Assembly: GCF_933775445.1 (NCBI RefSeq)
Contig: NC_065878.1
Location: forward strand, 23,820,395-23,884,394
Source: Argentina anserina
Lineage: Eukaryota; Streptophyta; Magnoliopsida; Rosales; Rosaceae
DNA: 64,000 bases
Direction: 5' to 3'
In this document: positions 58,236-64,000 of the stretch, piece by piece
Position numbering within the stretch: the stretch's first letter is position 1
Layout of the letters: every line of letters starts with the position of its first letter
Notes under the pieces: model-generated
The model's input: only the letters and a program-made list of their open reading frames with translations
What the model was told of the DNA's origin: nothing
Database searches by the model: none
Position numbers and translations under genes: made by a program

Positions 58236-59640
58236 GGAAACGTATGGAGTTTGGTGAGCTTCTTATTTTTTTGACCTAAATGAGAGAACATTGTGTCACA
58301 CAACCTCTTATTATAAAACAGAAACTCAGATTCACCATACAAATCTGATTTGAAACAAGAAGGAAAAAACAAAAACAAAAAATTTGATCCTATTTAATTA
58401 TCTAATGCCGTGTATGTTGGGTGTGCCTTGAGCCATATATTAATATTCACTGTCACTTTATAACCACATATACGTGTATTGTAATGTTTTCATGAAACTC
58501 ATAAATATGTTGCTCAAACAACGGCCAGAAATCACGTTCAATTATCTATAGTCATCATATTTAAAGCACCATGATCGGTACATATACTGATTACGCATGA
58601 GCTCGAGAAAAAATGAAAAGTGAGCGTAGGAAAGAAACAAAAACACCTTTACATTAGGTATTTTAACGTTGACAAACTATACATGGAGCTTAAGATGCGA
58701 TTCATACGTGGAATTGGAAGCTTAGCCAGCCCGCCACTAAGCTCACCAAATAGCCCCACATTACTTGCTTTTGCTTAATAAAATTGCAGGGAAATCGTAA
58801 ACTATGTGCGCACACCTTGGACATGATGACTGAACATAACTAGAAACAGCCCCTTTTAGTTTTGCTGGTGATATCAGCATCATTATTGTAAGGAAACTAA
58901 GAACGGCAGTGTTCTGCGCATAAAGATTATGAAGAACTTTCGTACGACTTTCACGACTGCTAAGCATGCCAAGGACCAACCCACTTGGGCCGTACGAATA
59001 TGTGAACACATCTCGGAACGAATGACGTGAGGATGAAGAAAGCTACAGAGCCATTTTCAAGCACATTTTCGATATTCAGGTAGGCGCAGGTGCTTCAGCA
59101 AGTGATATCGAACCTCTTAATATGCTTAAGCACCGACTTTTGTTAATGTCATTCATAACTAAGGCACGTAGTCATAATGGCAAATGCACATGGATAGTTT
59201 TCTGGGAAGGATTAGATTCTTATCGATCACTATTAGCAAAAATAATTAGTACACCGTCCGGATTCGAAAGAACGTGCAGAAGAATCAGTTAGGCTATGAT
59301 TGTAATTTTAATTGGAAGAACGAAAAAAACAGAACAATCTGTCAGCCTTCAATAGGTTGGACAAAGCTGATATTAACAAGTAGCCTGGCTTGATTAACAA
59401 GAAATAAGATTTCTATGTGACTTTGTCAATAGTTGCTAGCCAAATTGAATGTTGATACTTGGCATGTCAACCACTGAGTTTATATGGAATACACTTTGTA
59501 CACGACTATCCCCCACTTGGTAATAACACAACCCAGAAAGAAAATATTCCGAAATTACTATCCGGATTCTGGAAGAGAGTCGGGTCAAATATCTTCTCTA
59601 CGCAATTTACCTCCTCATCTGTTCTTCAAAGATTAAATAA

Positions 59641-59710
59641 CTATTTGGAAGTAAATTCCAAAAATTTCTCGCCGTATGAAAGCGATACTCTAACCGCTGA
59701 GCCTAAGCTT
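59641..59710 (-). pseudogene. Plastid-type tRNA-Met(CAU) relic
   Basis: On the minus strand, GCTCAGCGGTTAGAGTAT followed by CGCTTTCATACGGCG matches the D-arm and anticodon arm (anticodon CAT) of the plastid elongator trnM-CAU as I know it, with a few substitutions. The variable loop and T-arm are altered (a TTGGA/TCCAA stem with a 7-base loop remains), and the acceptor stem does not pair well. It is probably part of an old organellar DNA insertion into the nucleus; the limits of that insertion are unknown. Confidence 0.55.
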
Positions 59711-59894
59711 TTTTAACCATCCAATGGTGCCACAACCAGGAGCTAGTGAGGTAACCAATTTCCTACAAGATGTTTACAACGAGTGAATTCTTTTTCCAGC
59801 AGACAATTTACCCAAGGGCAAAAAGGCAAAAGAAAAAGAAGGCCAGAATACTTGCCATCTGATACTGTATGTCACCAAATATACAGTAAACCTT

Positions 59895-60721
59895 TCAGTG
59901 CTCCAAGCGTTTGATCAATTCAAGATTGGACTGCATTTCTTGAGTATCTTGAGCTGAAAGATTGGATCCAACCACAAGCTTGTGCTGCTCAAATTTTAAT
60001 TCATCGCACTTTAAGGCAGCTGTTTTACAAGCTCTGATACTTCCTGATAAAAAAGAAAAAAGAGGGAAATCATATAAAGTTTTCTTTAATGGATGAAAAA
60101 TGCGGAAGGAAGACACTATTGAATTAGCTTCTCTATTTATTATGGTAATAAGAATACATTTTTTTTTCTCACTGATCTGCCTCTAAAGCTAAGCATAACA
60201 ATTTTTTTTACAAACTAAGCACTATAATAGAAGGAATATAACCAAAGAGTCATAACAGATCATAGCAAGAAATACTGAGCTTCTTGAACTCACCACTTAA
60301 GTCCAACATAGTAAAAATCACCGGGCAATCAGCGATACTCCTGACCATGGTAATTGCAGACCATACTTTTTGATGGTCCTCCCTTGAAGATCTTATGATA
60401 CAAAGCCTCGTAATTTTATTGACATACTTGACTGCAAATTACATAATGGAATACAAGGTGAGATTCAATTTCCCCCTGAAATTGAAAAGAAAGTTTCTAT
60501 ACAACAAATAAGAACATGAGTATCATATTGAAATATCACTCACCTTGTAACGATCCAAGTGAAGAAGCCAGACCACACTCCCCAAAGTTCACAAGAATGC
60601 TATCTTTGATGGCTTTCGTGACATTATATGTGGTAATGATAACAGGATCTTTCTTTGCAATTTCTTTGTTTGGATCCAAGATAACCTCCAATGTCATATA
60701 CCTATTCTTAAATCCCACCAT
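59895..60721 (-). CDS. POP5: Ribonuclease P/MRP protein subunit POP5
   Basis: Three coding exons on the minus strand (60544-60721, 60294-60431, 59895-60043) give 154 residues, close to the plant POP5 length. The protein is a small RNA-binding subunit shared by RNase P (tRNA 5' processing) and RNase MRP (rRNA processing) in the nucleus and nucleolus. It begins MVGFKNRYMTLEVILDPN, with AIKDSILVNFGECGLASSLGS, the VKYVNKITRLCIIRSSREDHQ strand-helix unit, and ends SGSIRACKTAALKCDELKFEQ...LEH, all matching the family. A 5'UTR intron is likely between 61190 and 60732 (donor CAGGTATGG, acceptor AACAGGTAAAG). The 5'UTR begins near a telo-box, as is common for ribosome-biogenesis genes. Identity is firm. 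Confidence 0.93.
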
Positions 60722-60731
60722 GATTCTTTAC

Positions 60732-61190
60732 CTGTTAAAAACATATCAACTGGTTTTTTCAAATATAAGAATGATTCTTCAGGAATCAGGAGCAAAAGTA
60801 TCATAAGAAGCTACTCTGAACTGGGTTTTCTAATCCCAAATGCATAAGACATGTAGTTACAAAGCCGAAACGCTTCAGTGTAATTCAATAATAATAAGCA
60901 TGCCAAAACAATTCGAGAAACAATTATGACTATCAAATTAACACTGATCAAGAACCCCGAAATTACAAATACAGCAAACACCCAACAATAATATCAATAG
61001 GTACTTAACATTGAAGGTTTGATATCTATGAAGCACAATCTCCATCAGTTAGAGCATAAAGTTTCTCAATTTAAGTACAAGAGATTAACCAATCAACCAC
61101 AGAACACAATCATTAAGAAGATTTTATAAAGGTAATAACTTGCAGCTAAAAAAAACTAAAATTTGAAGCAGGAAATAGAGGAATCCATAC
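60732..61190 (-). other. 5'UTR intron of POP5
   Basis: Minus-strand donor TGTCAG/GTATGG at 61190 and acceptor AACAG/GTAAAG at 60732 bracket 459 bases directly upstream of the coding start. Inferred from splice consensus and position. Confidence 0.6.
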
Positions 61191-61248
61191 CTGACAACTG
61201 AAATTGAGCCTGAGAGTGACAGCAGCTATGAGCTTAACCTGAGATTTC

Positions 61249-61257
61249 AAACCCTAA
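61249..61257. promoter_or_regulatory. Telo-box in POP5 leader
   Basis: AAACCCTAA lies just upstream of the inferred 5'UTR intron. A nearby AAGCCCA (about 61321) resembles a site II element. Such pairs are common in genes for the translation apparatus. Confidence 0.55.
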
Positions 61258-62486
61258 TTGAGCTAAAAAGAGGGAAGATAGCAAAGCTTCGGGTCGGTAA
61301 AGTGGGTTACTGGAACAATCCAAGCCCACAGAGTGGGATTGAAATATCCATATGATTTTGGGCCGGGAATGCCAGGCCCGACGTAAATAACGGTGAGAGC
61401 TAGACGTGGCAGATAAGGTACCGCGTTGAAAAGTCAGAACGGGAAGGGAGGGAGAGCGTTTGAATCGTTCAAAAAAGCGAGAGAAACCCGTTATGCCTGG
61501 GGACAGGGGAGCACGTGACCTGTCCTTGTCAGACTCACTCCACACGGTTTGCAAGGATTTGAAAGTCCGGAAAAAGTTTCGTGGAGCAGCCGTGTCACGT
61601 GGATAGTGTAGCTGTCTAATAGAAAACTGAAATTTTTATGGTAAATATTTTTTTATGTACGGTCTGTATGATAATCTTAATTACTGAAAATATTTTATAT
61701 TAGGAGACTCACTGTGTAATTAATTATTTACTAGTCTCATAACACACTTGTGTGATGTATTTAGTTATTTTTCTTCTAATAAAAATCGTAAGGAAAAAAA
61801 AAACAAAACTGATACAGTAGTAGTTGATAGTTATGTTTCACCATCTTTATTTTTTTTTACTTTTATATTTTCTAAATTATAATCATATTATTCTAACAAT
61901 AGTTAGATAGATTTTAGAGTTTAATAAACCCGGAACAATTTTGGACAGTTTAAAAATTTAACCAGTTCACATATCAACTCTCATTTTTATTTTATTAATA
62001 AAAGATATAATTTTCTCTAATCTACGAAAATACACGCCCGCTCACATACGATATTATTTTACTATGCTTATAGTTAAATACTTCTTATACCCATGATGTT
62101 ATTCCACTTAATTGACGGATCTGTCGTACACGTGGCTGCACGGATGCAGTAGAAACAAGGTAAGAGAGAATCGAATGAAGGAAAAAGGAGGAATAATACT
62201 TGGATAATCCATTATTGTAGGTGAAGTCCCTTAAAAAAGTCAAAGTCCCACATGGTAATCGGGTAATTTTATAAAATAGAGGGAGATGAGGAATTTCAGG
62301 GCAATTTAGTCGCAATTTCACAGGTATTTCATTTGGCAAGTTGGCGTGTAGTGAGCCTTTGGGATTGGGTTAGTTGGGCTCTCTTTGGATTTGTTGGTAT
62401 CCCAGTACTCTAGTGTATGAACTTAGAGAACGTCAACTACCCCTCTTTATCCACCCCACTCTCTCTCTCTCTCACTCTCTGAAATA

Positions 62487-62496
62487 TCTATAAATA
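62487..62496 (+). promoter_or_regulatory. TATA box of the Cys/His-rich gene
   Basis: TCTATAAATA preceded by a CT-rich tract and followed about 70 bases later by the GA-rich leader, which fits a plant core promoter. Confidence 0.6.
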
Positions 62497-62564
62497 CCTA
62501 CCCCCACCCCTCACGTTTTCGTTGTTAGTTTGTTAGGCTTTTTGGGATTTTGAGAGTTAGTTTT

Positions 62565-62566
<2 letters not shown>

Positions 62567-62600
<34 letters not shown>
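62567..62600. repeat. (GA)n microsatellite in leader
   Basis: About 17 GA units in the inferred 5'UTR exon of the Cys/His-rich gene; GA/CT repeats are frequent in plant leaders. Confidence 0.85.
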
Positions 62601-62603
<3 letters not shown>

Positions 62604-62644
62604 CGGAGTTTGGTGGTGGTGAGCTCGGTTGCGTTGAAGCACAA

Positions 62645-63240
62645 GTAAGTCGCTCTCGTTCTTCTTCATTTTCTTTTTTCTATAATTTTGCGCGGTTTTT
62701 TCTTTGAATTTTGGTTAGTGCAATAGCTTTGTGTATATTTTTAGGAATATATATTACGCAAAAAAGTGCAGTATTGTTGTTCTACGTTCATGCATGTATC
62801 AGATCTGATTAAGAAAACTCGTTGTTGCTTCGGATGGTGATTCTTGATGTAAGAATAGCTAGGTATAGAGCTAGTTCGCTCTTTCCGGCGATTCGCCGGA
62901 GCATGTTAGGCCGAACCGTTTGGTTTCTGAAGGAAACCGAATTTTTCAGCTACGTGTTTATGTAGGAGCTTCGTGTTTTCGTTTAGAATTAGAGTTTTGT
63001 TGTGTGAGGTAGGAGAATAGGTGTTTTGATTAACGATCCGGAGATAAATGAACAGAAAAAGGTTTGTTAGGTTGTCGAAACGGAAGAGATTGGGGCTTTG
63101 TGGTAATAATATGCGAGAATGTAGTTAATTATATAGAGAATTACGATATGTAGTGCAGAGAATAGTGTGGGATCTGTAGTCTTAGAGGCAAAGACCTCCA
63201 GACTGTGGAAATTGACTTTTTGAGCTGATCGATTTCGCAG
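62645..63240 (+). other. 5'UTR intron of the Cys/His-rich gene
   Basis: Donor ACAA/GTAAGT at 62645 and acceptor TTTCGCAG ending at 63240, five bases before the coding start. The 596-base intron is T-rich and has no coding feature. Long leader introns often raise expression in plants; that is inference here. Confidence 0.65.
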
Positions 63241-63245
63241 TTGCA

Positions 63246-63683
63246 ATGGAGGTCAATGGGAAATCTGTGGTAGCAGGACCTGCTAATGTTATCTTTCTGT
63301 CGACGATTTTGGGCCGGGATGGGCCAATGTCTGTTCATAAGTGTGACTGGAAGTGTCAGAATGAGCATGTCTTTGGGAACATGTATCGCTGCAAGGTGAC
63401 TGGGCTCACTCACATTTGCGACAAGAATTGCAACCAGAGGATTCTTTATGATAACCACAGCTCCCTTTGCCGCGCAAGTGGGAAGGTTTTCCCCCTCACA
63501 CCAGTGGAGGAACAGGCGGTGAGAGGGGTCCGGAGGAAGCTTGAGTCAGAGGCCCCTGCTGCAGACAATTGTTCTTTTAAGCGCAGGCGTGATGCACAGT
63601 TCCATCCTTCCCCTTTCGAGAGATCTTTCACTACCGCCAGTCTGATCTGCAGCAAAGTTGGAGATGGCATGGACTTGAGCTAG
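63246..63683 (+). CDS. Conserved plant Cys/His-rich protein of unknown function
   Basis: A single coding exon of 145 residues after a 5'UTR intron. The centre has a dense Cys/His pattern: Cys33, Cys37, His41, Cys49, His56, Cys58, Cys62, His71 and Cys75, which could bind one or two zinc ions. Around it lie NVIFLSTILGRDG (14-26) and the YRCKVTGLTHICDKNCNQR block (48-65). The second half has LTPVEEQAVRGVRRKL, a basic KRRR (112-115) that may be a nuclear signal, and FHPSPFERSF. I know very similar proteins across flowering plants, sometimes labelled as F-box proteins, but no F-box is visible here. Function is not established. The start is the first ATG after the splice site. High similarity to remembered homologues makes the gene real. 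Confidence 0.88.
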   Translation: MEVNGKSVVAGPANVIFLSTILGRDGPMSVHKCDWKCQNEHVFGNMYRCKVTGLTHICDKNCNQRILYDNHSSLCRASGKVFPLTPVEEQAVRGVRRKLESEAPAADNCSFKRRRDAQFHPSPFERSFTTASLICSKVGDGMDLS

Positions 63684-64000
63684 AGAAATATAAGATAAAT
63701 AAATGACTCTTATGCTTACCGTAATCTTGTTCCTTTAATATCTTTTCTTATTTACCTTTTATGGAACAAATATTGATGATGAACTTGATGAGTACTCTTT
63801 AAGTGGTGGACCTTATGCGTCCCACCCGCCTGTAGGAACTATCTATATTTGTAGTCCTGTTTACTGCAATTTAACTCTTCCACTAGCTTGACATTGCAAG
63901 AGGGCATGTGAATGGTGGTGGTGGTGGTGGTGGGTGGGGGGTGTTTAACTGCATTCAGTATTTAATGTCTCATCTTCTTAAGTTACTGGTCTGGATTCTG
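63684..64000. other. 3' flank at right edge
   Basis: Presumed 3'UTR and downstream sequence of the Cys/His-rich gene, with a short (TGG)n run at about 63913-63932. No other feature. Confidence 0.5.

Larger units (their letters stand above)
58088..59894. other. Intergenic region with plastid-type tRNA relic
   Basis: DUF599 promoter (TATAAATA at 58228-58235), then about 1.5 kb without an intact gene. An 82-residue minus-strand frame at 58761-59009 is hydrophobic in part but has no recognised family. A plastid-type tRNA-Met relic lies at 59641-59710. Confidence 0.5.
61258..62644. other. Intergenic region between divergent POP5 and Cys/His-rich genes
   Basis: AT-rich middle part (about 61620-62100) flanked by two promoters. 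On the right a TCTATAAATA box (62487-62496), a CT-rich tract (62460-62480), and a GA microsatellite (62567-62600) in the leader of the next gene. No gene seen inside. Confidence 0.5.

Noticed and set aside
58761..59009. 82-residue minus-strand frame, partly hydrophobic
   Set aside because: Compared with DUF599 and other membrane families and found no matching signature; no promoter or splice support.

Overview
The window is nuclear DNA from a flowering plant, most likely a eudicot. The genes carry many short AT-rich GT-AG introns, and the proteins belong to plant-specific families (HIPP, NAC, OVATE, WAT1, L-type lectin receptor kinase, plant Kazal, DUF599). The spaces between genes are AT-rich and dotted with small non-autonomous transposons. 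The style of the sequence would fit Rosaceae, but that is an impression I cannot prove. Exon boundaries were rebuilt by hand from splice sites, reading frame and family knowledge, and nearly every exon length closes in frame.

Layout, left to right. 1-8 kb: two heavy-metal-associated (HMA) isoprenylated-plant-protein genes on the minus strand, one with a degenerate metal site and one with two intact CxxC domains and a CaaX tail, separated by a 5'-truncated LINE. 10.8-16.5 kb: an IAA-amino acid hydrolase and a C-terminally membrane-anchored NAC factor, both minus. 18.6 kb: a hAT-type MITE with a perfect 8-bp target duplication. 20.4-23.3 kb: a calcium-binding endonuclease/exonuclease/phosphatase protein (minus). 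26.3-29.4 kb: a short OVATE protein, a decayed copy of it holding a GA microsatellite, and a WAT1 transporter (minus). 31.0-31.8 kb: a Harbinger-like MITE. 32.2-36.7 kb: ribosomal protein L9, with an inferred GC-AG intron, then a lectin receptor-like pseudokinase. 37.3-43.1 kb: a rearranged block with two decayed copies of a stomatin-like first exon, a Mutator-like insertion, fragments of an unknown acidic gene, and then the intact mitochondrial stomatin-like gene. 44.4-49 kb: a UNC93-like carrier, an acylated acidic protein (minus) and a plant Kazal-type inhibitor. 49.9-55.5 kb: a 19-exon organellar MutS2-like gene. 57.2-61.2 kb: a DUF599 membrane protein and RNase P/MRP subunit POP5, both minus, with a plastid-type tRNA-Met relic between them. 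62.5-63.7 kb: a conserved Cys/His-rich protein with a long 5'UTR intron.

The genes are independent single units, not a pathway cluster. The shared themes are loose: auxin (IAA-conjugate hydrolase, WAT1 transporter), membrane-tethered signalling (NAC, lectin pseudokinase) and organelles (stomatin-like, MutS2). The most notable features are the pseudokinase with a clean deletion of its activation segment, the repeated stomatin-like first exons beside a transposon that duplicated a splice-donor-like site, and the GC-AG intron in RPL9. I saw no CRISPR array, rRNA operon or complete autonomous transposon.
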